The position numbers and the translations under genes are program-made. A stretch of DNA of 64,000 nucleotides from Vespa crabro (lineage: Eukaryota; Arthropoda; Insecta; Hymenoptera; Vespidae): NCBI RefSeq assembly GCF_910589235.1, contig NC_060956.1, positions 2,912,900-2,976,899 of the forward strand, in the 5' to 3' direction. Below the pieces are notes generated by a model. The model did no database searches. It had not been told where the DNA came from and worked only from the letters and a program-made list of their open reading frames with translations. Positions 24,615 through 37,583 of this stretch are shown in pieces; position 1 is the first letter of the stretch; every line of letters begins with the position of its first letter.

Positions 24615-26236
24615 AGTCTGGATATGATACATTTGATTTCTTAATAAATAACTAACAAAACGGCTGTTTACAAAAATGAGTACAAGTCAATGAGAGGAAT
24701 GGATATGGAATAAAATTTAATTCTTTGATCTCTAGTTACTTATTAGATACTCGAAAAAAAAATGATTAAAAATAAATGAAAGCATCGAGAACCACAATCA
24801 AATTGTAAATACACTTCATTGAATTCTTCGAAAATTTCTGTTTTAAGAACTATTTTAGATAATCGGATCTATTTTACTTGGTACGCTCTAGCATTAAGTT
24901 TTTTGGTAAAATTGCTAGTCCGTCCCTTAATCCAATGATAATGCTGTAGTTCTTGTTCAAACTGCAGTAGAGCAAAGACAATGTTTTAATTTAAAATCTA
25001 GTTATATGATATAGAGTACAGCATATTCATTCAAGAAAACTAATATCTATAATGTGTGTGATTGTATGAATGTATGTTTTGTGTATTTAATATGTATAAT
25101 ATAATGATACAGATTATATTATGCAAAAGTTTAAAAACAAACTATTACTTAAATATGGTATACAAAAGACGCGATATAAATAAGGAATTGTTCATTGATT
25201 TTATATATAAGATAATTTGTTAAAAATGCAATTTAGATTATTACTGGATCATGTTATATATCGCATCGTAATGCATTTACGACATGTCATATCTCAGTAG
25301 TTTATTAACCCCACTCATATTACATTTCATATATTGTGTGATTCAAATAAAAACCATTTTTGTACAATCACAGGTGCATTGATCTATTCCTTACTACCAT
25401 CTCGGAAATCAAATAAATGCGTAATGTACATAAAATTCATAAAAATATTAAGATATTTTTTGTATATCACTATCTTCCAGAGAAAAAAGAAAAAAATAAA
25501 AAAGAAAAACCAAAGAAAAATAAGAAAAGAAAAAACTTAACATCATTGTTATTTTCATTTTTTTAATTAATAAAATAACAAATCAATTCATTGTATAAAA
25601 ACCATTTGCCACTGCATATTCAATATTATCTGTCATTCAGAAGTTAGAGATCAAATTGCCATGTATACTTTTTTACTATTAATATCACAACTAGTCCTTG
25701 GATGCTTCAATACACAAATGAATAATTATTTAATATATAACGTCTATAATAACTTTTTACATACGAACTAAGTATATGAGAGTATACTTAGATTAATAAG
25801 AATTTGGTAGAACCTCTATCTCAATATCGTAAAATTAAGTATTACAAAAATATTGACTTTATAAATACTATACTTTTTGAAGAGCAGCACTCTCAGAATT
25901 CTCTATTCTTTTTTATATCATACATAAAAAATATAACAAGTTGATATTCAATATTATCTTATAAAGTCTGTTTAATAAAAAGTTCACTGTATAAACATTA
26001 AAAAATAAGTATACTGAAATTTAAAATATGCTACACCATTGCAATTGCTCGAGAGAAGCTGCTTTTAAAAACTTTTCAATTATTAACATTATCTTGCATT
26101 TTCAGAAATAGGAATATATTGCATCGAAATCTACGAAATATAATACTTTGTACAATTGCTTAAAATAATATGATCTGTATATTTTGCACCCTGTGAAGTG
26201 TAGAACTACAAATGAGTTCTTTTTTGTATTACACGT
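24615..26236. other. Convergent spacer between aph-1 and MED17 (copy 2)
   Basis: Counterpart of 8867-10475. It has visible small indels relative to copy 1 in the first kilobase and is almost identical to it after about 25600. No gene was seen. Confidence 0.65.
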
Positions 26237-28818
26237 CTATGAACTACTTGTTAAGGAAGCCATGAGCAATTCCATCTTATTCAAAAAATTTTTTCCTTCC
26301 ATCTTATCCCATCTAACTTCTTTAAAAGAACCACCTAAATTTTCCCATTTTCTTTCTCGCACTAATTGTCCTGGAAAGAAATCTTTTCTAGGAGAATGTG
26401 CAATTGCCACTTGTACTCCTGTTTGGGGTTCACATCTTACAGCTATCATTCTGAAATTAACAAGTACGAACCACATAACAATTGTTATTAGAAATAATTT
26501 CAGGAGTATATAAATTATAAATTACCTGTCACCGATTGGCGAAGCTAAAATACAACTACTTGCATTTCCTAAAGGCTCAACTGCACCTAAACCCAGATGA
26601 GAACTATTTCCCAAAAGTTGCCATCCCATACATTTTGCTAAAGATTGTACTGCCGTTATTTGATGTTGATATATCTAAAGTAATCGTAGTATTAAATACA
26701 TTATATCATTAAATCTGTCTCTGTGTGTGAGTGTGTGTATGTGTGGTATAATTCTACATTGATAAGTTGAGATTAATAAGTAATATTAAGAAACTAACCT
26801 GACAAAAAATTAAATCTCTTAATTCCTGAGGTTCATAACTCATATGCATTACTCTGCCATCTCTACAGACACATTTAAGTGATTTTTCTCCTACATGAAC
26901 GATCAACGAAGTACGATATAAACTGTCGTATCCGTGTGTTAATATATTAATTTTGACACATGACTGCGTAGGTGAATTTAATGCCATCCAATGAGATACA
27001 ATTAAAGGATCCTTAACTTCTTTTGCTATTGTGTCCAGAACATATTCAGTACGTAATCTCATGAAAAAGTGTTGAGCTTGTTGAATGATTTGTTCTAGTA
27101 ATGTTTGACTCTTTGACATTTCTAGAAGTTCATATCTATCTGCCGCTGTTGGACCAGCCAAACATCGGCGTTTACTAGGTCCAAGAGGACCCGATGAAGG
27201 ATGAGGAAATGGATGATGAGTATTTTTATGATGTACTTCACGTAGCAACTGATGCAAGGAATGTTCTAATACATGGTCGTGATCAGTTTTGTGAGGTGGA
27301 GGGGCGGTTGGTTTTTTGTCATTCCCAGTACTATGACACAATCCTATGATCAGTTGTATTCCTGGAAGCACCTGATGAAAAAATAAATTTTATACTTCCC
27401 ATAATCGAATTTGTAATTAAATAATTGTAAAGAACATAATAGTTACAGTAGCCATAATTTGATTCCCAACAACCATATGCGGAATTGGTGCACGCAAATG
27501 TACAGCCTCTCTTGCCAATTGACTAAATAGTTCTTTACAGAATAAAACATTTTGGGCTGCTTCTAATTTCTGTTGCCAATGCATATCTGCATTGGAACTA
27601 TGTGCACTACTATTAAGTAAACTAATGTTAGCACTACACAAATCCTCCTGATCTAAAATACATAATGATGATTTTCTAAACGAATATAATCAAAATCATA
27701 AAAAAAAAAAAAAAAAAAAAAAATTATTATAGACATATTAAATTAATATTATCTACCTTTCTGACATAATACTTCAATATAAGCTACTCCTTGTAATTCA
27801 CTAGGTATAGTAACACGCAATGCAGATGCTTTTGAATTGGATGGACCATGAGATTGTCCTGTTGTATTACTACTAGAATTAGGTGAAGCAGGAGGACTAC
27901 CATTTGGTTTTTCTTCTTCTTCCGCTTTGGTTACTTCAAACATACCTGTCTGAGTATACTTAGAGCCAGCTGCAATTAATTTTTGTCAGAAAAATAATAT
28001 GTTGAAAAGTAATTATAGATAAAAGTTAAACAGCAAAGAAATTACCTGTTCTATAACTAAGATCTCCAATTATAGAATTGGATACTTTTTTTAAGCGCCA
28101 ATTTTGTCTTAATCTTAACAATTCAATGTGAAAATCTGGTGTATTCCGATTCCTAGCTAATTCATTTTGACTATTTCGTAGTCTTTCTGCTCCCGTCATG
28201 AGAACCGAAGCAGCACCTGCTAATGCTTTTTTTCTAGCATATACTTGTACCATAGGTTTTACTTCAATTGATTCTTGAGGTACAGGATCCAAAACTAAAT
28301 AATGTTTTTCTTTTGCTATTGTAAGGACATCTGCTAATACACATACCTCTGTTAGAGCATTCCTAAAATGATAAATTCATTGAAATAGAATATTATGTAT
28401 TATTTGTTATTATAGAAGGAATACCTCAATTTGCTTCGAACACTATCCCATGGCCATAATGAAGATTGAAAAGATGCTGGATCTTTTGCGTCCTCTTCAC
28501 TTTTATCTCCATTCTCAGGTGGTTCTTTTTTAATTTCCTCTCCATTGGTCTTACTAAAATCTATCTTTTGAGCAATTTTTGCCAAATTTTCCGACAATGT
28601 AAGAGGCCTGTAATATTGAAATTAGTCGAGTTAAGGTTAACGTAAACATTTAGATTTTATAACAGCATTCAACGTCATAAATAAAATATTATTTTAAACA
28701 TAGGTATAATTTATAAATTTATAACATACGCCTGATAAATTTCTTGCCCATCATAAGTGATTTCTTGAATTTGATTTTCTATCGGTGCTTCTACCGAAAT
28801 GTTCACGGAAAACGCCAT
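26237..28818 (-). CDS. MED17: Mediator complex subunit 17 (copy 2)
   Basis: Second intact MED17 gene, with exons 28730-28818, 28425-28607, 28046-28362, 27757-27969, 27447-27652, 26799-27371, 26526-26674 and 26237-26450, and 647 aa. The exon differences seen by eye are all synonymous (a CGT/CGG arginine in exon 3, and single third-position changes in exons 5 and 7), so the protein equals that of copy 1. Most indels are in the A-rich intron between exons 4 and 5. Such near-identity, against 2-10% divergence in flanking spacers, suggests either gene conversion or allelic origin. Confidence 0.95.
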
Positions 28819-29995
28819 TGTTGTTTACATATTTAAAGTTACGACTGAAATTGCGCACATAATATTTATTTAGTATATAAAAAAACTATTATAACATAAC
28901 ATTATTATAACGTTGAATACTTTGGGAATATAATGTAAAAGATGTTTGAACTAATTGCACATAAACATAATAAATGAACAGTACGTTTCATTGTGTTCAA
29001 CTCTATACCATATAAAATTCGTGGTTATCAAATTTTGGAAACTACTTGAAAAAATTATTAATTATTATTAAAATATCAGTGAAATTTTCTTTCGATATTA
29101 AATTCTTTAATTTAATGAAAATCGTAATTTTACAAAAATTATTATTTCTTCATATATTATCCAATGATAGTATGATTTCTTAGTACAACCAATTACTATG
29201 AATTGAGTAACATAAATCGACGTTGATTGGATGATACAATGAAATTCAATTCATCTACGAAAGATTTTCTTTTTATAATAGCATTTAAAGTATATATTTT
29301 AATTCTATATAGAAAGCATGATACGTACATTTTTTTACAACAAAAAGTACGTAAAAATTATTAAAAATAAAGTATAAAAAAAAATGTTACTAAACCTATA
29401 TTAACCAACGTATAAGAAAACCTGATTGGAATCTAGGGATAAATGTAATTCATTATAGGACCTGGACCCTTTTGTTCTTCCTTGATGACATAAAGGCTAG
29501 CATGTTTTCTTTGTCTGTATAATTATGTAAATACAGAATTAAAGAGTAACCAAAAAAATCGTTAAACATTATATAATTTTATATTAAATGAAATATTAGT
29601 ATGATTTTGTTTATATACTTTATTAATGATAATAAAGAATTTGAATAATTTGATAATTTAAATTATTAGTATCAAAAATCGAACAATAACAACGAAAATG
29701 GTAAAAAAAACTTGAGATGTATGAAGATTTGAAGACATATGTAACAACTTCAAATTTCGAATTTTTTTAATATATATATATATACATACACATTCGAAGC
29801 GCTTTGAAGTGTTTCTAATGCTGTCGCAATGTATAAATTTAGGAAAACAAAAAACATACATATCAAATTATAAAAAAAAAGTCTTGAAGGAAAGTATTAA
29901 AAAAGAAAAAATTGTTAAGTGAGATGAAATGCATAAAATATAAATAAATTTTCTTTCTCCACTGATTATTAATAACATATCAATACAGTATTGTA
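28819..29995. other. Spacer between MED17 and zw10 (copy 2), with the Rsf1-deletion scar
   Basis: Matches 13065-13910 then jumps to the equivalent of 19390-19728. There is no trace of the Rsf1 exons. The join lies at about 29660-29675. Confidence 0.75.
29672..29829. mobile_element. Truncated right end of the hAT-like element (copy 2)
   Basis: Retains the right terminal inverted repeat (CATTCGAAGCGCTTTGAAGT near 29790) and the subterminal sequence of the element at 18984-19563. The left half and left TIR are missing, so the element is cut by the boundary of the absent segment. Confidence 0.65.
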
Positions 29996-32900
29996 TTATT
30001 TAATAGAAGCTAAGAGAACTGATCTTCTTTCTGTATTTTGAAATAATGCTCTAATAAGTTGTTTTACTTGAATAGCTGTAAATTCTTTTGCAAGAGGACC
30101 TTTCCCACTTGCCCATCTAATTTCGATCTCTTTCAATGATGCACCAAGGACTTTAATAAGTTCTAAGAATTTTTTCCATTTTCGTGCATACTGTGCTATC
30201 TCCTCAGATTCCTAAAAGCAAAAAAGAAGTGTTCTTGTCAAATTTATACATAACCAGCCTCCGCATATGTTCTTATAATTTCACTTTTACAGGAACAAGT
30301 TGATGGAACAACTCTATCTATATCAACTCTTTGATCGCAGAATCACACATGACTACTTAACAGTGTTGTGATATAATAAACAAGTTAATAAAATAAATTC
30401 GATGAAAATTATTATCTTTATTATTTTTGAATCCTAGAATTTAAATTTGATCACTCGACTTACTGGAAATATCATTGGCGTTCGTGTTGCTACTGTATTG
30501 AACATTATCACTAAGTCAGAAGCTATATCAGCAGGTATATCTTCAACGGATGTAACTCTTATTATTAAATCTTCAATCATAGAATTAGCAATGCATCCTG
30601 TCAGAAATATCAGCAAAAACGCGAGGTAAGTTAGGCTTTTAAATTTATACTAACTATATTAGCAAATGCAACAAAAAAGAAATTATCACTTGCCTACAGC
30701 TCTGCAATAAATATTGACAGGTAGAACATCTAACCAGACTGTCTTCAACAATTCTAATTGTCTGATACATTGTCTCAATGCACGTTCAGTTGACGAAGGT
30801 AATTCAGAAACTTGACCTAGAGCTGCTAAACCTAGTTACATTTACAGTTTCGATTGTTATAAATTGTCTTTAAAAATTATATTATTTACATTGAAGCTGA
30901 TTACGACCGACCTGACTCTTTGAGGATATCTATAATAATATCTCTCTGGTATCTCATGTGCTCTAGGAAACATTCAGAACCGACATTGCGTAATATCAGT
31001 GTTTGATCAGTAAACGTTAAGTTAAGCTGTTGCAATGATCTGGGCAATTTATCCCTGTATTCATGTGCCAATGTGAGTAGTTGGTGTGCAAGATACATAC
31101 AGTTGTTGTGGAATAGAGCTAAGAACAGTTGTAATGTCTAGTGACCAATAGATACATTCTAATTTATTTGTCTTGTATTGGAATCCTTTTCATTTGGCCA
31201 ATTCTTACCGACTTGCTGTGGTATTGTTTCCAAAAATTTTTTGTGATGTTCAGGTACTAGACCTGCATACATTTCAAATACATTTCTACATGTATAAAAC
31301 AGTCTGACTGCAGAAGCATCTGAACTGTCACATGCCTCATCCAAAATACTTCTTGCAAGATCTAGTATTTCTTTCGCACTTTTGCTATAAAAAGATTCTT
31401 TTCAAATTAATTATAAATGACGAATTAATTGACAATTTAATGGAAATTTATAATATTAAATACCTTATTTGACATGATGGTAGTTGAAAAGAAGATTCAT
31501 TTAAGTATCTGTGAATTGATACGCCTTCACTTTCTAATTCATCATTTGGAAATTTTAATGGAGTCTAAGAATTAATAGCAACAATTTTAGTACATTCGAA
31601 TCATTAAAGTTTTAGTGAAATTTACCTCTGGTATGTGTTTAATTGAATCATGAAGATCTTTCTTGATAATATTTTTGGCTTTTACCATTAAATCTTGACA
31701 TATTTTATCAATAAAAAGTTTGTCAATATTATCAGTGTATTCTTTCAAGAATAAGTTTTCTTCTGTGATAAATCCTATGAAGTTATTATCATTTAAATAA
31801 TTATATTAATATTACATTCATATAAACTTGAGAAGAGAACTTTTTTTTACCTATTTCTATTAAATAACTTTGAAAGTTATTAGTTTCTTCAACTACTGGT
31901 TCAAAATTTTTTAATTCTGTGCTAGAACTAGGAATAGTTCTAGCTATGCAATTCATTGTAAGACTTTCTGCTAATTGTTCTAACATATGTGGCTGCATTT
32001 TCATAAGTAAAGTCTGATTATCATCTATTATAACATTAAAATGTTCATGAAGATATCTAAATAATAATTTTAAATTATGCAGGACACTTTTATAAACTGG
32101 TATTTGTTTTCTATCAATATATTCAATGGTGAATATATTTTCTTTTGAAACAAAAACTGAACAATGCTCATTGATAATCGGTTGAATTATATGACTCATT
32201 ATTGTTTCTGAAAATTGATCCAGATGATCAGAAAGTTTGTTGACGTAATGCAAACCACAAATTAAGTCTTCTATGTTCTCAAGTTTATTCTTAATATGAA
32301 GTGTAACGACTGTTTCATTCTTATTATTTTCTAAACCAGTCCAACAAATACGCTCATCCCAAAGCAAAGAAGCATGAGATAAAAATGAATCATGTAAATT
32401 TTTATATTCCTCTTTAATGGCATTATAAATATCAAGATCTTGTAAATCACTTTCAGGATTGTCCAATAAATTCTGCATTGTGCATAAGCTTTTAGCAGTA
32501 TCAACGTATCGCTGTTCTTCTTGATATTGTTTTATCAACTTAATGCATTCGTCCAGAGATAATAATTGGTTAGATAAGTGAAGACAAAGATTTGATTCTT
32601 TCAACGCTTGTGAAAGATTCTTTAATTCTTTTATGGACCCAGATAATTCTACTTTGATCTAAAAAAATTATATATCACTTAAAACAACATACGTTTAATT
32701 GTCTATTTTGTAGTCATAAATCTACCTGATCATCTATTCTTTTTTGTAAATCGTTCATTTCTTTTGTAAGTATTTCAGCTTTAGAAACTAAACGTTGATT
32801 TTTTGTTAGTTTTGATGAAAATTCAATATAATTATCATCCATGAAATCTTTGACATCATATTTTAGCTTTGTTATATCCTCCTGTATTTGAGAAATTTTT

Positions 32901-33069
32901 TCACGAAGATTGAGCTTTTCAACTTGCCCTATTTATATAAAAAGAAAAGAAAAAAAAAAAACATTAAACATAATAGAAATATTCAATTAAATTTGATTCT
33001 CTATTATCATAGCAGAAAATTTTGAAAGTTACCTGCTGTAATTAACACATCAGTTAAAAACGATACCAT
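29996..33069 (-). CDS. zw10: Centromere/kinetochore protein Zw10 (copy 2)
   Basis: Second intact zw10 gene, ten exons, 722 aa: 33033-33069, 32726-32928, 31851-32658, 31626-31774, 31464-31564, 31209-31384, 30912-31118, 30694-30831, 30464-30597, 29996-30211. It retains the GC-AG intron 8. Replacements against copy 1 are few and conservative apart from one: Lys to Glu in the FVSKKNIF segment, Ile to Met and Leu to Ile in exon 4, and Val to Ile in the NSMVEDL segment of exon 9. No stop or frameshift was seen. It lies divergently to the bark promoter region. Confidence 0.94.
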
Positions 33070-34598
33070 ATTGAAAGAGTATTAATATGTTTTGTGTATT
33101 GAAATAAAAAATAAATTTTTGTTAATATTGATTTATATATTATACAAATGTTTGCATTAAGATAAAAAAATCAAATATTTTATATAAACTTTGTATAACC
33201 TCTTTTATTACCGGTTAAATAAAAATACATCCAGTATATTATTAGGTTATATTGATAAAAAGAAAATTTGTATATGCGCAGTAGCGATTTGTTTCGATTG
33301 GTTAAATTTTAAGGCGGTAAATTCGAAAATATTTTGTATAATTTTAAGTACATTGTAATTATTCTTATTATTTATATTTTTTTTGTATATTTCTGTGACA
33401 CACACATTATATAAGATTCAATCTTTATATTTATATAGATATATTTTTAAATGAGTGCAAAATTATGTGATCATATTAATTAATAATGTCGAAATGTGCT
33501 CATGAAAACATATCTATGAAATGAGTATAAGAATTTCGAAAAAGCAAGTTCGATATAACAAGACAGTAGATGATGATTTAGCAACGCAACCTACATTGTG
33601 TGACTAATTGTACGATTCATCTTTAGTTTACTTAATAAACGATGATAAGCCGATAATGCTATCAGTATGGCTAACTCTATCTCTTGGTATCTATTTCATT
33701 TTGTAATAAGATTAATTCGAAACTCCTTTATGTCTTAGAGAGATAAATCATTATAGTATTATGCAATTGTTGGTCGAAGAAAGAATGAAAAAAGGAAAAA
33801 ATGAAAAGAAATAAATAAATAAAAGATCACATATAATCATAAAGAAAAAAAATAATAATAATTCATCGAATATATTAATCCAAACGAACTCTTACAATTC
33901 TAACCTAATTTTCGCTATCAGTTAACTAATCATTAATAGTACGATGTTACTTTATAAATTTTCTTTTAACATCATTTGAATTTTCTAAAACGTTCGTTTT
34001 CCTTAAGAATATCCTTCTGAGAAGTCAAGAATGCCATGACGACGATCGAGTTGGATTAATGGTGTTGGTGGGGGGAATAAACTCACCTGTTTTACAACCT
34101 GTGTGACGTATGTGGTTGGGGGTCACGTGACAGGCGCGTTTACCTTCGAGTAGAATAGTAGGCGGTGTGTTGGTTGCGAGTAGTACCGATCCTCCGTTCG
34201 GTGACTCGTTCGGAGGTAGCCTCGTGAAATAGAGTGAAGTAACAAGAAGAGTTGTGAAGAGAAGAGAAAAGAAGAGAAGAGAAGAAGAAGAAGAAGAAGA
34301 AGAAGAAGAAGGAGTTAGTAGTAGCGTCGAAGCGCTGCCAGTCGAGCGGTCAAACCGCACCCAACGTGACGCCACGCCAGGTGGCTATCGCGAACGTCCA
34401 CCCTGGTCTTTTGGAAGAAAGAAAAAAAAAATCTTGTTTTTCTTCCTTCAAAATTCGATTCGAATAACGTTACCACATAAGGTCATAAAACTCTTCGATC
34501 GTTATTTTAAAGTGAGATAAATCTAAAACGATCGTCGTCGTTAAGGAGAACGCGAAAGACGCTAAAGACGACGCTATAGACGCTTTCTCTCTCTCTCG

Positions 34599-34640
<42 letters not shown>

Positions 34641-35826
34641 TTTTTCCTTCGATTCTTTAAAAAGAAATACAAGTGGTGAATAGTAGAAAAGGAAAGGACA
34701 AGGACAATCCAATTGCTTAGCTCTTTTTTTACCTTTCTCTTTTTCTCCCCACTTTTATTCGCGTCATCTTACTCAAGGGAAGAAAAGTTAACGTTCGGAT
34801 TTAAATGATCGCATATAAGTGTGTTGGTGATAGTAGTGGTGATTTTAGTTAGTTGTGTAAAGCGCATTTGCGCACATGGGATACCAAGTATCCTTTATTT
34901 CTTTTTATTTATTATTAATATTATTATTTATCTTTCTTTCTTTTTCTTTTTCTTTTTTCTTTCTTTATAATCTTCTTTCTTCCGATATGTCGAAGAGGCA
35001 TCGTAGATCGATGCTCGATCTTTCCATTCACGGTGGATCGAGAAAACACGTACGTCGTTAGACATTAAAATATTAGATTGCAAAGTGAGATTTTCTATGT
35101 TTTCGAGAAAAGAGCATCCGATCCGATCCGATCCGATCCATCATCCATCGAAGTAGAGTTCACGAAGTACGCCTGAGTTCACTCTGAAGCATAACGTAAC
35201 TGTTCTCCGGAGGAGCGCTGTGCCTCGTTAAATTCTCTTTGATAAAGATCTTCTCACGAAGCAGCTTGAACAAGAGAACTCGAAAGGTTTCCCTGAAGGA
35301 CAAACAAACTAATGGGAGGGAAAGTATACTACCGTTCTAATCGTTATCCGAAAGGATAAAAAACAGAATATTCGATTCATCGTAGATCGATATCAAACCA
35401 ATTTCAAAGTATCATTTTAATCTTTGCATATTTTGGGAAGAGCCAGAACAAATCCCTCTCGACTTATGTATATCAATGATCTATAACGAATCGATTTCAT
35501 TAAGTATCCTTAGATCTTTGAATATTCGAGGAAATTAGAACGATCGAGAAAAAGATATTTTTGATTTTATATCGTTCTTGATCTATATCGAACTGATTTC
35601 GAATAGTATATTTAGGTGTCCGAATAAATTGGAAAAGGATAAGGAAAAAAAAAAAGAAATCAAGGAAAAACTAATTAGATCTTTCTAAACTATACGATCG
35701 AAGAATTTGCCTGAAGAGAGTGTACCGTGATCGTTTCGTGATCGATGATTCATAGAGCGAAACTTCGACGTTTCATAGACGACTCATCCTGTAAAGGGAA
35801 AATAATTTTTCATCGGTATTAACGAA
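33070..35826. other. zw10 copy 2 / bark intergenic and bark upstream region
   Basis: The duplication ends at about 33484. From about 34070 base composition becomes GC-richer, with a GAA tract near 34280-34310, a TC microsatellite at 34575-34636, and a four-unit GATCC repeat near 35118-35140. This looks like the promoter and 5' UTR of bark, but no non-coding exon boundary can be fixed. No other coding exon was recognised. Confidence 0.6.
34575..34636. repeat. (TC)n microsatellite
   Basis: A TC array upstream of bark, about 1.2 kb before its start codon; it could lie in the 5' UTR. Confidence 0.85.
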
Positions 35827-37540
35827 ATGATTCCAACGAAGATGAATTTTCGTCTCTTATTGGTACTCTCAATCTCGATTCTTACTATCCTAGTAGATGG
35901 TCAGTTACGTGAGAGTACCGAACAGAGTTCGATTTATTATACGGAACCGGCATTGATTAATTCATATAATAATACCAACAATGGGAACAATTACGATGGA
36001 TTTACCGAATTACATGGTGTTAGAATCGTGAGAGGACAAAAAGTATTGCAGAGAGTTAAGAATCCTTATTTAATCAGAGAGGACCTTTTCGTCGAACAAG
36101 ATGGAGAATTATTTATTGAACCTGGAGTCGAAATACATTTTGGTCCTATGGTTGGAATTACCGTTCGTGGCATCATCACTGCAAAGGTATATTATAATAA
36201 TCAAATATTTATGGAATTTTAACAATATTTTCTTTTTCCATTGTTTAAATTATTATTCTCATAATTTATTGCGACAATGTATGTATTTGATCGTTCATCT
36301 TTCACAATATTATGGATATATTATTTTACAATTTGCACCTTCAATACATTAATAAATACATATACTATATATTATACCGTATACTCCACGTGCATATTTG
36401 TGATATACAGGATGAGTCAAAAGTTCCTAAGTGATATCAAACATTTTTTTTGAAATTTTTTTAAGCTAATTTCTTTTTTCTTTTTTTTTCTTATTTATTC
36501 ATTCATTCATTCATTCATTCATTTATTTATTTTTGTTTCAAATTATAAAACACTACAATCCAAACTTGTAAAAGTATTAATGCCCAATTACATGCCTAAG
36601 AAGTCTCATAAAAGAAATGATTGATTTTTAAATTGATCCAAGAACTTTTAGCCCGTTCTGTACATTATACGCATAAACGTACGTTATGTGCCAATGTGAA
36701 TGAATATGTGAGTCATCTTACTAGTGTAAGAATCCCACCGGGAGTTTTATCATCGTTTCTAGTATACTCGAACACTCTAGTATATATTTCAATAATGATT
36801 CACACTGGTAATGATTTTGGTTCTTGGAAAATTTCACGAACATTTTTTTTTCGTAGATTATTATTTGCACATTATTACAGCGAAGAAAGTAATAATAACA
36901 GGCTACGTACCATAGTAATATAGTGACACAGGAAAAGATCGTAAAATTTTTCTTTCTTCATCGTCTCTATTTATTTTCTAATTTTCTTTCAAACAATAGT
37001 TACGACCTAATAAAACAATTTATTGGTCGAACCAACGCGCAAACGAATAATTACATCCGGTTAAAAATTTCTTCACTCATTTTGTTACATATCGTACGGA
37101 AAGAATAAAGTGTGACTTTTTTAACTTCGATAAAGTGCATCTACAAAATTGATGAATTTCTTATCAATGGGGTTAATCTTGTCAACGAGATAATATCGAG
37201 AGTATTGATATAAAAAATCAATAGTTCGAATGAAATCAATCAATAGAAAGATATTGACTCCTTTCCTTTTTTTTTCTGTTTTTTTTTTTCTTTTTTATTA
37301 TTATTATATATGAAATATTTTTTATTATTTCTTTTTATTGTTTCATATAAAATATATACAAGATGATACAAAAAGTACGTCAGATGATATTTTAAAAGTC
37401 AATTATCTCCCTTTTCGAGACCTTTTAGGCTAATCTTTTTTTTTATCGAATTGTATATATCTACATAATTAATTACAAGCCTAAATGGTCTCGAAAAAGA
37501 GTAATTTATTTTTAAAATCACCCTATGTATATATATACCC

Positions 37541-37583
<43 letters not shown>

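Larger units (their letters stand above)
23211..33484. repeat. Segmental duplication, copy 2 (aph-1, MED17, zw10)
   Basis: Direct tandem copy of 7478-23210, minus the Rsf1 segment. Offsets are constant over long blocks: 15751 for aph-1 exon 1, 15754 for MED17 exons 1-4, 15761 for MED17 exons 5-8, and 10272 for most of zw10. The copies are therefore nearly indel-free within genes. Confidence 0.93.

Noticed and set aside
36621..36923. 100-residue plus-strand open frame in bark intron 1
   Set aside because: It starts inside the fold-back element, has no similarity I recognise, and breaks no conserved bark junction; exon 1 joins exon 2 in frame without it.
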